Assembly (NCBI RefSeq): GCF_018332715.1
Contig: NZ_BOQP01000004.1
Location: 124,001 to 188,000 of the forward strand
Direction of reading: 5' to 3'
Origin: Winogradskya consettensis
GTDB lineage: Bacteria; Actinomycetota; Actinomycetes; Mycobacteriales; Micromonosporaceae
DNA length: 64,000 bases
The notes under the pieces were generated by a model. That model was given only the letters and a program-made list of their open reading frames with translations, ran no database searches and had not been told where the DNA came from. This document shows, piece after piece, positions 19,254-27,369 of the stretch; position 1 is the first letter of the stretch, and each line of letters begins with the position of its first letter. Made by a program: the position numbers and the translations under genes.

Positions 19254-20195
19254 TCAGCCGCTGACGCGTACGGCGCCGTTGAGGCCCTTGGGGTAGAAGC
19301 CGCCCTTGCTGACCTTGCCCGGGTTCAGGTAGACGATGTTGAGCACCTGTCCGGGCGTACGGCTGTAGGCGATACCGCTCTTGTTCGTCGGGTTGATGTT
19401 GGCCCGTCCGTTGGCGGTGATGCCCTGGTCGAGGTCCGTCCTGCCGTCCAGCGAATCGCGCGCGGCGGACAGCTTCGCCACGGTCGCGGCCATGTCCTTC
19501 TCGAACAGTGACGTGCGGATGGTCGCCGCGTGGTACGCCTCGACGGCCAGGATGCCGGCCGCGGCCTCCAGGTACGTCTTGTTGGTGATCAGCGGGGCAG
19601 CACCCTTGTACGCGGTGACGCCGACATCCTCGAACAGGTACGCCGCCAGCAGGAAGTTGTTCTCGTTGGCGTACGGGTCGAACGTCTCGGTGGCACCGAT
19701 GACACCGGCGGCGCGGGCCGCCGCCGTGAAGCTGTCCCGGATGTTGATCGCGGGACGCGACACCGCGGCCTTGCCCAGGGCCCCGCGCAGGAAGTTCACG
19801 TGCGCGCGCTCGTCGTTCGCGATCTCCTGGGCGTACTGCCGGATCGCGGGGGTGTCGAACTTGACCGCGCGGCCACCGGTCACGCCGCCCCGGGTGCCCT
19901 TGCCGGTGGTGAAGTTGTCGGCGAGCCCCTCACCGTTCACGGCGTGCAGGTAGAACTCCGCTTCGAGGTATTCCAGGTTCAGCGCGAAGTTCAGCACCGC
20001 CCCATCGCTCGGCGCCGCGGCCGCGGCGGCCGTGGTGGCCTCCTGGGCAGGCGCCGCGACGGCCGGTGAGGTGAGCACGCCGCCACCGACGACTCCGAGC
20101 CCGAGAGCGCCGGCGCTCTGCAGGAAGCGGCGGCGGTCCGCCTTGTTCTCGGCACTGCGGCTGATCATTTCCTTGACGAGGGTCTTACCGAACAC
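19254..20195 (-). CDS. Tat-exported ferritin-like protein
   Basis: 313 residues. A twin-arginine signal ([20 protein letters not shown]) predicts folded export. The mature part is a ferritin-like four-helix domain: [27 protein letters not shown] and [13 protein letters not shown] give the two Glu and ExxH pairs of a di-metal site. The C-terminus is a non-helical extension. Its placement just upstream of NRAMP suggests a role in metal handling outside the cell membrane or in oxidative stress; the exact role is unknown. Confidence 0.85.
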   Translation of the reverse strand: MFGKTLVKEMISRSAENKADRRRFLQSAGALGLGVVGGGVLTSPAVAAPAQEATTAAAAAAPSDGAVLNFALNLEYLEAEFYLHAVNGEGLADNFTTGKGTRGGVTGGRAVKFDTPAIRQYAQEIANDERAHVNFLRGALGKAAVSRPAINIRDSFTAAARAAGVIGATETFDPYANENNFLLAAYLFEDVGVTAYKGAAPLITNKTYLEAAAGILAVEAYHAATIRTSLFEKDMAATVAKLSAARDSLDGRTDLDQGITANGRANINPTNKSGIAYSRTPGQVLNIVYLNPGKVSKGGFYPKGLNGAVRVSG

Positions 20196-20399
20196 GGTGA
20201 ACTCCCTGACAGAAAGACGGGCACGACAAACCGGCCCGGCGTCGGGGACGCGGGGTCGAGGGTCGTGAAAGAGGTCGGCGGAGCTGTCATTCGACGACGG
20301 TCGCCGGGCCGCCCCCGGGGTCCGCCGGGGTCACCGGCGGTACGGGTCGGACGGCTTGCAACAGATCAACCAGGCAAACCATAACGAGCGGGGGACGCG

Positions 20400-20447
20400 C
20401 CCAAGGTCGAAAGTGAGAATAAATAGCAACTGCCAACAGTAGGCAGT
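20400..20447. promoter_or_regulatory. AT-rich stretch with inverted repeat upstream of the ferritin-like gene
   Basis: Bases 20360-20450 are much richer in A/T than the surroundings. ACTGCC (20429-20434) and GGCAGT (20442-20447) form an inverted repeat, and TGAGAATAAATAG (from 20414) vaguely recalls one half of a Fur-type site. This may hold the ferritin/NRAMP promoter. The evidence is weak. Confidence 0.25.
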
Positions 20448-20457
20448 AAACCCCAGG

Positions 20458-20589
20458 TCAGGACGGCTCGGCGCAGTCCCCGCAGCGGCCGGCCAGGGTC
20501 ACGCTGTCGCGGTCGAACTGGAATCCCGTGACAGCCCCGGCTGCGGTCAGCAGCCGGGGCGACCGCGGAGGCGGGGGATCTCCGACTGC
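20458..20589 (-). pseudogene. FurA-like regulator C-terminal remnant
   Basis: In the minus frame ending at TGA 20460-20458 the translation is TGFQFDRDSVTLAGRCGDC followed by AEPS. This fits the C-terminus of FurA-type regulators (GFxxDxxxVTxxGxCxxC) including the structural CxxC; AVGD about 20 residues earlier matches the AVGxAPC segment. The rest of the Fur domain is missing and the region overlaps a hairpin, so it is a decayed fragment. Its place next to ferritin-like and NRAMP genes suits a lost metal regulator. Confidence 0.45.
20535..20559 (-). terminator. Strong hairpin downstream of otsA
   Basis: CCCCGGCTGC (20535-20544) pairs with GCAGCCGGGG (20550-20559) around a 5-nt loop. It lies 124 bp downstream of the otsA stop in the direction of transcription. 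There is no T-tract, as is common in high-GC genomes. Confidence 0.5.
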
Positions 20590-20682
20590 AGGCCGCGATC
20601 GTCCATCGCCGACCTCACCGCCGCTGCAGCCCGCGTGACCGTGCTCGCTGTCCGCCCGGTCTGCGGCACAGGCCCGCTGTTG

Positions 20683-22068
20683 TCAGTCGGCGAGCGCTCC
20701 CAGGAAATCCTGGGCCCAGCGGTCGATGTCGTGCGCGCGGACCTGGGCACGCATCGGGCGCATCCGTTGCGTCTGCTCGGCGGGGTCGGCGTTCAGGGCG
20801 TCGACGAGGGCGCGCTTGATGTCCTCGACGTCGTGCGGGTTGACCTGGAACGCGGTCTCCAGCTCGGCGGCGGCACCGGCGAACTCGCTGAGGACCAGGG
20901 CGCCCCGGTCGTCCTCGCGGGCGGCGACGTACTCCTTGGCGACCAGGTTCATGCCGTCGCGCAGTGGGGTGATGACCATGACGTCGGCGGCGAGGTAGAG
21001 CGCGACGAGCTCCTCGCGGTTCATCGACTGGAACAGGTAGTGCACCGGGACCTGGCCGACCGCGCCGAACTCGCCGTTGATCCGGCCGACCTCACGCTCG
21101 ACCCGGGCGCGCAGTTCCTGATATTCCTGGACGCGCATCCGGCTGGGCGTGGCGACCTGGACCAGGACGACATCGTCGTTGGAGACGGTGCCGTCGGCGA
21201 GGAGTTCGCCGTACGCCTCTAGCCTCTGCTCGATGCCCTTGGTGTAGTCGAGGCGGTCGACGCCGAGCAGCAGCCGGCGGTCACCACCGAGCTCCTTGCG
21301 CATGCGCCGGGCCTCGGCCTGGACGCCGGGGTCGGCGGCGAGCTTCTCCACCTCGGCGACGTCGATCGAGATCGGGAACGCCCTGGCGGTGACGGTGCGG
21401 CCATCGTGGACGACGTGATCCTCCTGCGGATCCAGTCCGAGCAGGCGCCCGGTCAGCTGCAGGAAATTCTGCGCGGCGAGCGGGCGCTGGAAGCCGACCA
21501 GGTCCGCGCCGAGGAGTCCACGCAGCAGTTCGGCACGACGGGGCAGCTGCATGAACAGCTCCACCGGCGGGAACGGGATGTGCAGGAAGAACCCGATCCG
21601 CAGGTCGGGCCGCCGCTCGCGCAGCATCGCCGGCACCAGCATCAGCTGGTAGTCGTGCACCCACACCGTGCCGCCGGGCGCGGCCAGCTCCGCGGCGGCC
21701 TCGGCGAACCGGCGGTTGACGGCTTCGTAGGCCTGGCGCCACGGCCGGCGGTGGGTCGGCTGCTCGACAGCGTCGTGGAACAGCGGCCAGATGGTCCCGT
21801 TGGACTGCCCCTCGTAGTAACGATCGACATCGTCGGCGCTCAACCCCACCGGGTGCAGGTGCATCCCGTCGCTGTCGAACGGCTCGGGTGCGTCGCCGGG
21901 CTGACCGGTCCACCCCACCCACGCCCCGCCGTGACTGCGCACGATCGGCTGTAGCGCGCTGACCAGCCCGCCCGGGCTGCGCGCCCAGCTGCGGCTCCCA
22001 TCGGCGGCCACCACCTCGTCGACCGGCAGGCGGTTGGCGACCACGACGAACTCGTACGTCTCGTTCAC
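20683..22068 (-). CDS. otsA: Trehalose-6-phosphate synthase
   Basis: 461 residues of GT20. It makes trehalose-6-phosphate from UDP-glucose and glucose-6-phosphate. Visible motifs are VVVANRLPV at the N-terminus, [34 protein letters not shown] and [14 protein letters not shown], which hold the donor and acceptor contacts. The GTG at 22068 has GAGG upstream and starts right before the first strand. No trehalose-phosphatase gene lies nearby. Two perfect TTGTGCACAA palindromes about 80-110 bp upstream suggest control by a MarR/OhrR-type repressor. Confidence 0.93.
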   Translation of the reverse strand: MNETYEFVVVANRLPVDEVVAADGSRSWARSPGGLVSALQPIVRSHGGAWVGWTGQPGDAPEPFDSDGMHLHPVGLSADDVDRYYEGQSNGTIWPLFHDAVEQPTHRRPWRQAYEAVNRRFAEAAAELAAPGGTVWVHDYQLMLVPAMLRERRPDLRIGFFLHIPFPPVELFMQLPRRAELLRGLLGADLVGFQRPLAAQNFLQLTGRLLGLDPQEDHVVHDGRTVTARAFPISIDVAEVEKLAADPGVQAEARRMRKELGGDRRLLLGVDRLDYTKGIEQRLEAYGELLADGTVSNDDVVLVQVATPSRMRVQEYQELRARVEREVGRINGEFGAVGQVPVHYLFQSMNREELVALYLAADVMVITPLRDGMNLVAKEYVAAREDDRGALVLSEFAGAAAELETAFQVNPHDVEDIKRALVDALNADPAEQTQRMRPMRAQVRAHDIDRWAQDFLGALAD

Positions 22069-22132
22069 AGCGATGTCCTCACCTCCTGCAGATACCGCGC
22101 GCTCCACGCGCCGAAACCCAGCACGACCGGTA

Positions 22133-22176
22133 GGTTGTGTGCAATTAAGTTGTGCACAATTTAATTGTGCACAACC
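22133..22176. promoter_or_regulatory. Tandem TTGTGCACAA palindromes upstream of otsA
   Basis: TTGTGCACAA, itself a perfect palindrome, occurs at 22150-22159 and 22165-22174, 15 bp apart. The flanks AATTAA and TTAATT make a larger nested symmetry from 22133 to 22176. The pattern, AT-rich with ACAATTxAATTGT-like spacing, resembles operators of MarR/OhrR repressors. It is 65-108 bp before the otsA start, in the right place for its promoter. No intact MarR gene is adjacent. Confidence 0.6.
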
Positions 22177-22198
22177 CAACGGCGCGTCCGCCGGTGCG

Positions 22199-22570
22199 TC
22201 ACAGGGCGAACAGCAAGGCGGCGCTGATCAGTACGGTCACCGCAGTCGCGAAGTGGATGCCGAAGGCGACCGCCTTGGTGCCACCGTGCCGCAGGACGAT
22301 CACCGTGTCTCCCAGTGGCGCCAGGGCGACGAGCAGCATGAACCACGCCTCCGCCTGCACCCCGGCGAACGCCAGCAGCGCCAGCCCGACCAGCCCGTAG
22401 GTGAGGTCACGGACGCCCTTGACCGCCAGGAACGCGTCACCCTTGCCCGGCTCGACCGGGACGCCGTAACCCGCCGCGGCCGCGTGCGGCACCAGGAGGA
22501 ACCTGACGCCGATGAAGATGATGAAGAGGTTGAGCGCGATGGCGAGGCCGTAGGCGACCGTCTCGAGCAT
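22199..22570 (-). CDS. DUF4267-like small membrane protein
   Basis: 123 residues with four hydrophobic segments (ALNLFIIFIGVRFLLVP; DLTYGLVGLALLAFAGV; WFMLLVALAPLGDTVIVL; FATAVTVLISAALLFAL). The GKGDAFLAVKGVRDLTYG segment is typical of DUF4267 proteins. The function is unknown. The ATG has AAAGGAG 6 nt upstream. It is divergent from a TetR gene and has a TetR-type operator directly upstream, so it is the likely regulated target. Confidence 0.8.
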   Translation of the reverse strand: MLETVAYGLAIALNLFIIFIGVRFLLVPHAAAAGYGVPVEPGKGDAFLAVKGVRDLTYGLVGLALLAFAGVQAEAWFMLLVALAPLGDTVIVLRHGGTKAVAFGIHFATAVTVLISAALLFAL

Positions 22571-22583
22571 GATGACTCCTTTG

Positions 22584-22596
22584 CTAGCACCGCTAG
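22584..22596. promoter_or_regulatory. TetR operator copy 1 (DUF4267 side)
   Basis: CTAGC-acc-GCTAG is a perfect inverted repeat, 14 bp upstream of the DUF4267 start. A near copy lies 50 bp away next to the TetR start. Confidence 0.7.
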
Positions 22597-22633
22597 AATA
22601 TATTGCGACACTAACATGGCGCCGACAGCCCGG

Positions 22634-22646
22634 CTAGTGCCGCTAG
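22634..22646. promoter_or_regulatory. TetR operator copy 2 (TetR side)
   Basis: CTAGTGCCGCTAG differs from copy 1 at only two positions and lies 10 bp before the TetR ATG. The pair gives strong evidence for joint control of both divergent genes. Confidence 0.7.
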
Positions 22647-22656
22647 GATTCCTGTC

Positions 22657-23229
22657 ATGCCGATTCAGGAGCGCCGGGTACGCGAACGCATGGAGCGGGA
22701 GCGGTTGATCATCGACACCGCCCGTCAGATGGCCGAGGCCGAGGGCTGGGACGCCGTCACCACCCGCCGGCTCGCGGAACGCATCGAATACAGCCAGCCG
22801 GTGCTCTACAGCCACTTCAAGGGCAAGGACGCCATCATGGCCGCCGTGGCACTCCAGGGCTTCGCCGAGATGGCCGCCGAGCTACGCGCGGCCCGGACCG
22901 GATCCACGGACCCGCAAACGTCGCTCGCCGGGGTGGCCGCGGCCTACGCCCACTTCGCCGAGACCAGGCCCGTCCTGTACGAGGCCATGTTCACCAGCGC
23001 CGTCGACCTGACGTTCGCCAGCCCGGACACACCGCCCGAACTGCGCGAGGGCTTCGGCGAGATCCGCGAGGCGGTCCGCCCGCTCGTCGGCGACGACGAC
23101 CTCGAAGTGCGCACCGAGGTCTTCTGGGCCAGCCTCCACGGCCTCATGACCCTCACCCGCTCAGGCCGCCTGCGCCCCGAGGACCACGACCGGCGCCTGG
23201 CCGTCCTGCTCCACCGCTTCAGCGATTAG
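22657..23229 (+). CDS. TetR family regulator with WHG-type C-terminal domain
   Basis: 190 residues. The HTH region reads VTTRRLAERIEYSQPVLYSHF. The C-terminal domain includes FWASLHGLMTLTRSGRLR, the signature of TetR proteins with the WHG domain. It is divergent from the DUF4267 gene and flanked by two matching 13-bp operator copies, so it probably represses that gene and itself. It converges on a broken phosphotransferase-like gene. Confidence 0.88.
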   Translation: MPIQERRVRERMERERLIIDTARQMAEAEGWDAVTTRRLAERIEYSQPVLYSHFKGKDAIMAAVALQGFAEMAAELRAARTGSTDPQTSLAGVAAAYAHFAETRPVLYEAMFTSAVDLTFASPDTPPELREGFGEIREAVRPLVGDDDLEVRTEVFWASLHGLMTLTRSGRLRPEDHDRRLAVLLHRFSD

Positions 23230-23254
23230 GCCGAGCCAGAATCCCTGCCGGGCG

Positions 23255-23590
23255 TTACATACGGGCTTTGAGTACGTCGACTTCGCAGCCCGGCGCGAAC
23301 GGGTCGAAGCCGTGGGCGGCGAGCCAGCGGACGTTGAGCAGACCGCGCAGCGACCACCAGGCACGAATAGCAGCCGTGTCGGCGGCGTGGCCGTAGCCGG
23401 CGAGGACGTCGGCGAGGCGGTCCTCGTGCCCCAGGGTCAGCGTGGCGAGATCTGGCGCATCGTGCAGGGTGCGGACGGCCTCGGCTTCGGCGTCCAGGCG
23501 CGCCGGATCGCCGTCCACCTCGAGAAAGACGTCGCCGACGCGCAGCGTCACCCGCTCGCAATGAGCAACCACGACATGCACATCGTCCAT
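23255..23590 (-). pseudogene. Phosphotransferase (APH-like) gene with internal deletion
   Basis: Only 111 residues. The start (VTLRVGDVFLEVDGDPARLD) resembles the N-terminal strands of actinobacterial aminoglycoside-phosphotransferase-like kinases, and the end (AIRAWWSLRGLLNVRWLAAHG, then FDPFAPGCEVDVLKARM) resembles their C-terminus. The central part with the catalytic HGD and DxD loops is missing. Reading frame is kept, so a short protein could still be made, but not an active kinase. It lies 11 bp after the LacI gene on the same strand. Confidence 0.5.
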
Positions 23591-23601
23591 GCGGGCCAGT
23601 A

Positions 23602-24615
23602 TCAGGCAGAGCCCGCGCGGTGGCCCGCGCTTTCCCGTTGCACGAGTTCGACCGGGAAGTACTGGCGGTGACCGGGCGGGACGTCACCCGTCAGCAGCAG
23701 GCGGGTCGCGGCGGCGGCCATCTCCTCGACCGGTACGCGCATCGTGGTCAGCGGCGGGTTGGCGCACTCCGCGGCGATGCTGTCGTCGAAGCCCACGAGG
23801 GCGACATCGTGCGGGACGCTGCGCCCGGAGGCCGTGATGGCCTGTACGACGCCGGCGGCCATCAGGTCGCTCGCCACCACCATGGCGTCGAGGTCGGGGC
23901 GGCGTTCGAGGAGCTCGCGGGCGGCGGCGCGTCCGCTCTCGCGCATGAAGTGGCTGTGCGTCTCGATGGGCGCGAGGCCGAGATCCGCCATCGCGTTCAG
24001 GTAACCCTCGCGGCGGGCGGTGGCGCAGGTGTTGTCCTTCGGGCCGTGGACGGCGGCGATGCGGCGGCGGCCCAGGGCGTACAGATGCTCGACTGCGGCC
24101 CGGGTCCCACCGGCGTTGTCCGCCTCGATCGCCGGGACCACCGGGGACGTCGCGACCAGGGAGACCACCTGCCGGCAGCGGCTGTAGAAGCGGGACGCCA
24201 GGTCCGGCGGGAGGCTGGTGAGCACCGCCCCGACGGTGACCCGCTCCGCGATCGCGTCGATCTCCCCGGGCCCGTTGTCACCGTTGACGGCATGGATGCG
24301 CATCTGCACGTCCTGGGCCTGCAGCAGCGACATCATCCCGGACAGCACCCGGCTGTAGTAGGGATCCGCTCCCAGCCAGCGGATATCGGGCGGCCCACAG
24401 GCGAACGCGACGACGTCCACGGCCCGATGCCGCCCGGACGCCAAGGCCCGCGCGGTCGGATCGGGCAGGAAGCCGAGCTCGGCAACGGCGGCCTCCACCC
24501 GGGCCCGCAACTGGTCGGAGGCCCCGGGAGCTCTGTTGATCACGCGCGACACCGTGGCACGGGAAACCCCCGCCACCCGCGCGACGTCCATAATGGTCGG
24601 CCTCGATCTGTTCAT
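23602..24615 (-). CDS. LacI family transcriptional regulator
   Basis: 337 residues. The HTH and hinge are clear: PTIMDVARVAGVSRATVSRV near the N-terminus. The sugar-binding core follows (VVAFACGPPDIRWLG; AIEADNAGGTRAAVEHL; DVALVGFDDSIAAECANPPL). The effector is unknown. ATG 24615 is chosen because it gives the usual short N-terminus before the HTH. A GAGAGCGCTCCC box 20 bp upstream of the start suggests autoregulation, and the same box sits in the promoter of the RCC1-repeat gene 4 kb away. Confidence 0.9.
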   Translation of the reverse strand: MNRSRPTIMDVARVAGVSRATVSRVINRAPGASDQLRARVEAAVAELGFLPDPTARALASGRHRAVDVVAFACGPPDIRWLGADPYYSRVLSGMMSLLQAQDVQMRIHAVNGDNGPGEIDAIAERVTVGAVLTSLPPDLASRFYSRCRQVVSLVATSPVVPAIEADNAGGTRAAVEHLYALGRRRIAAVHGPKDNTCATARREGYLNAMADLGLAPIETHSHFMRESGRAAARELLERRPDLDAMVVASDLMAAGVVQAITASGRSVPHDVALVGFDDSIAAECANPPLTTMRVPVEEMAAAATRLLLTGDVPPGHRQYFPVELVQRESAGHRAGSA

Positions 24616-24634
24616 CACCCTCCACGGTACGGCC

Positions 24635-24646
24635 GAGAGCGCTCCC
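24635..24646. promoter_or_regulatory. LacI-type operator upstream of the LacI gene
   Basis: GAGAGCGCTCCC, one mismatch from the perfect GGGAGCGCTCCC palindrome typical of actinobacterial LacI/CebR-type repressors. Its distance to the LacI start (20-31 bp) fits negative autoregulation. Confidence 0.65.
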
Positions 24647-24687
24647 AGGTGAACCGATAAAGTTCCGCCGGCCCCAGCGGAATCCTG

Positions 24688-25251
24688 TTGCGGGCCGGCT
24701 TGGCCGCGGTGCAGGGTCGCGGTCATGTCGATCGTGGGTATGGATGCGGGGCCGGGGAGAGCCGGGGGCTGATGCCCCTGGACTACGACTTCGGGAATTC
24801 ACCGTTCGAGATGTCGATGGCGCAGGTGGACGGGCAGCGGCTGATTCAGGCGACGTCGAATGGCACGGTGGGGCTCGGGCGGTGTTCGGAGCCGACGGCG
24901 TTGCTTGCGGCATCGGCTCGCAATGTCAGCGCTACTGCGCGGTGGGTCAGGGCGAACCATGGTGGGGAGCCTTGGACGATTCTGTGCACCGGGCGCACTG
25001 AGGAGGATTGGGCCTGTGCCAGGCATCTGAGTGATCTTTTGCAGGGGGTGGAGCCGGAGCGGGAACGGCTGGTCGCGGGAGTCATGGATGGCGTCGCCGA
25101 ACTTTCCCGCAGCTTCGCTCATCGCCCGGCGGCCGATCGCGTCGACCTCTCCGTGGATCTGCCGTTCTGCTGCGACGTCGACCGCTCCGATTTCGCGATG
25201 GTCGGCGAGATCCGCGACGACCACGTCGTACTGACGAAGGTGCCGGCCTGA
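24688..25251 (+). pseudogene. N-terminally truncated ComB-like (2-phosphosulfolactate phosphatase family) protein
   Basis: 187 residues in an open frame from TTG 24688. The part from about residue 24 matches the ComB family: GESRG, DFGNSPFEM, LIQATSNGTVGL, SARNVSATARWVRAN and ILCTGRTEEDWACARHLSDL. The N-terminal ~80 residues of ComB, with the first catalytic acidic residues, are missing and the preceding sequence is unlike them. It is probably a remnant, though a shortened product could be expressed. Full-length members hydrolyse 2-phosphosulfolactate; no coenzyme M genes are nearby. Confidence 0.5.
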
Positions 25252-25264
25252 CACCGGAGATCAC

Positions 25265-25320
25265 GCCGAAACTCTCGGAAATGTTTCGGCGTTGACACTG
25301 AATGTTTCGGAAGATTACGT
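25265..25320 (+). promoter_or_regulatory. Promoter and inverted repeats upstream of the GH120 gene
   Basis: GCCGAAAC (25265-25272) and GTTTCGGC (25283-25290) are perfect inverted arms 10 nt apart, with CGGAAATGTTTCGG inside and another TGTTTCGG at 25303. This CGAAAC/GTTTCG pattern is known from LacI-family control of xylan genes in actinomycetes. TTGACA (25292-25297) with TTACGT 17 nt later gives a plausible -35/-10. The repressor that binds is not obvious in the window. Confidence 0.5.
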
Positions 25321-25359
25321 TGGCGGGGTCTTCCAGGCGTGAGAAGGGCCCTGCCGATC

Positions 25360-27327
25360 ATGACCTCTGTCCTGCACGTGGCGACCACCGGTTCCGACGA
25401 TTCCGACGGGTCGGCTCAGCAGCCGTTCCGGACCATCAACAGAGCGGCCGCGACGGCCCGGCCCGGTGACACCGTTGTGGTGCACGGCGGGGAATACCGG
25501 GAGTGGGTGACGCCGCGCCGGGGCGGGCTCAGTGACTCCCTGCGGATCACCTACACCGCGGCTGACGGTGAGCATGTGGTGATCAAGGGATCGGAGCGGA
25601 TCACCGGGTGGGAGTCCGACGGCGGGACGGTCTGGCGGGCCGCCGTGCCGAATGCGCTGTTCGGGGAGTTCAATCCGTTCGCCGAGGAGGTCGCCGGCGA
25701 CTGGATCGTCTATCCCGAGGGCGCGCCGCGCAAGCATCTCGGCGACGTCTATCTCAACGGGCGCAGCTTCTACGAGGTCGCTGATCGGGCCGCGGTGGAC
25801 GATCCGCCCGTGCGCAAGGAGGTGCTGGACAACTGGACGGCGCTGCCCGACCAGGTGCGGGATCCGGAGCAGACCACGCTGGTGTGGCACGCGCAGGTCG
25901 GCGCGGACGTGACCACGATCTGGGCGAACTTCCAGGGCGCCGATCCGAACACCCAGCTGGCCGAGATCAACGTGCGCCGATCGGTGTTCTACCCGCTCGT
26001 CCCGCACCTGGACTACATCACCGTCCGCGGCTTCGAGCTTGCCCAGGCCGCCAGCCCGTGGACGCCGCCGACCGCCGACCAGCCGGGGCTCATCGGCCCG
26101 AACTGGGCCAGGGGCTGGATCATCGAGGACAACGTCATCCACGACGCGAAGTGCTCGGCGATCTCGATCGGCAAGGAGGCGTCGACCGGGCACAACTACG
26201 CCACCGAGCGCGGCGACAAACCCGGCTACCAGTACCAGCTCGAGTCGGTGTTCAGCGCACGGCAGATCGGCTGGGACCGCGAGCACATCGGGTCGCACGT
26301 GATCCGGCGGAACACGATCTACGACTGCGGCCAGAACGGCATCGTGGGCCACCTCGGCTGTGTCTTCTCGACCATCGAGGACAACCACATCTACAACATC
26401 GCGATCAAACGCGAGTTCTACGGGTACGAGATCGGCGGCATCAAGCTCCACGCCGCCATCGACGTGGTGATCCGGCACAACCGCATCCACGACTGTTCCC
26501 TCGGGACCTGGCTGGACTGGCAGACCCAGGGTTCCCGGATCTCGCGCAACGTCTACTACAACAACAACCGGGACCTGTTCGTCGAGGTCAGCCATGGCCC
26601 GTACCTCGTCGACCACAACGTGTTCGGCTCCCGGGCGTCGTTCGAGTCGTTCAGCCAGGGCGGCGCGTTCGTCGGCAACCTGTTCGCGGGCACCCTGCGC
26701 CTCGAGCCGGTGATGGATCGCGCCACCCCGTACCACCGGCCGCACAGCACCCAGGTCGCCGGTTACGCGGTGATCCGCGGCGGCGACGACCGCTACATCG
26801 GCAACATCTTCGCCGGTGACGATCTTTCCGCCGCGTACGGCACCGGCGGCGACGGTGAAGCCGCCCCGGGGTACGGCCTCGCCGGCTACGACAGCCACCC
26901 GGCGTCCTTCGAGGAGTACAAGGCCCGCATCGCCGCGCAGCCGCCCGGTGACCACAAGCGCTTCCACGACGTGCTGCAACCGGTCTACGCCCGCGACAAC
27001 GTCCACATCGGCGCGGCCCGCCCGTTCACCGGCGAGACCGGGTCGCACCGGCTCGACGCCGCCGCCGTGTCCGTCGTCGAGGAGGACGACGCCGTCTTCC
27101 TGCAGACCGAGTTGCCGGCCGGGTTCGACCAGGCACGCGTCGACACGGTCAACGGCCGGGACCTGCCACCCGTACGTTTCGCTGACGCCGCCTTCGAAGA
27201 ACCCGACGGCAGCCCGGCCGTCATCGACGTGGACCTGACCGGCGCCCACCGCCCGGCCGGCGAACCCGCCGCGGCAGGCCCGGTCGCCGCCCTCACCTCC
27301 GGAACCTCACGCATCCGCATCTGGTGA
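25360..27327 (+). CDS. GH120-type beta-xylosidase (right-handed beta-helix)
   Basis: About 655 residues. The N-terminus (TTGSDDSDGSAQQPFRTIN; VHGGEYREWVTPRRGG) and the core (FYPLVPHLDYITVRGFELA; GLIGPNWARGWIIEDNVI; HNRIHDCSLGTWLDW) match GH120 enzymes such as XylC of Thermoanaerobacterium as I recall it. The catalytic Asp lies in TWLDWQTQGSRIS (about 386 from this start) and the acid/base Glu in LFVEVSHGP (about 409); their 23-residue spacing equals that of XylC (382/405). No signal peptide is seen, so it should act on imported xylo-oligosaccharides. ATG 25360 fits the family start better than GTG 25339. Confidence 0.85.
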   Translation: MTSVLHVATTGSDDSDGSAQQPFRTINRAAATARPGDTVVVHGGEYREWVTPRRGGLSDSLRITYTAADGEHVVIKGSERITGWESDGGTVWRAAVPNALFGEFNPFAEEVAGDWIVYPEGAPRKHLGDVYLNGRSFYEVADRAAVDDPPVRKEVLDNWTALPDQVRDPEQTTLVWHAQVGADVTTIWANFQGADPNTQLAEINVRRSVFYPLVPHLDYITVRGFELAQAASPWTPPTADQPGLIGPNWARGWIIEDNVIHDAKCSAISIGKEASTGHNYATERGDKPGYQYQLESVFSARQIGWDREHIGSHVIRRNTIYDCGQNGIVGHLGCVFSTIEDNHIYNIAIKREFYGYEIGGIKLHAAIDVVIRHNRIHDCSLGTWLDWQTQGSRISRNVYYNNNRDLFVEVSHGPYLVDHNVFGSRASFESFSQGGAFVGNLFAGTLRLEPVMDRATPYHRPHSTQVAGYAVIRGGDDRYIGNIFAGDDLSAAYGTGGDGEAAPGYGLAGYDSHPASFEEYKARIAAQPPGDHKRFHDVLQPVYARDNVHIGAARPFTGETGSHRLDAAAVSVVEEDDAVFLQTELPAGFDQARVDTVNGRDLPPVRFADAAFEEPDGSPAVIDVDLTGAHRPAGEPAAAGPVAALTSGTSRIRIW

Positions 27328-27336
27328 CCCCCGGCC

Positions 27337-27359
27337 GCCCGGCGTGAACCCCGCCGGGC
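27337..27359. terminator. Bidirectional hairpin between GH120 and RCC1 genes
   Basis: GCCCGGCG (27337-27344) pairs with CGCCGGGC (27352-27359). It fills the 42-bp gap between the convergent stops at 27327 and 27370. Confidence 0.6.
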
Positions 27360-27369
27360 GAGCGGGGGC

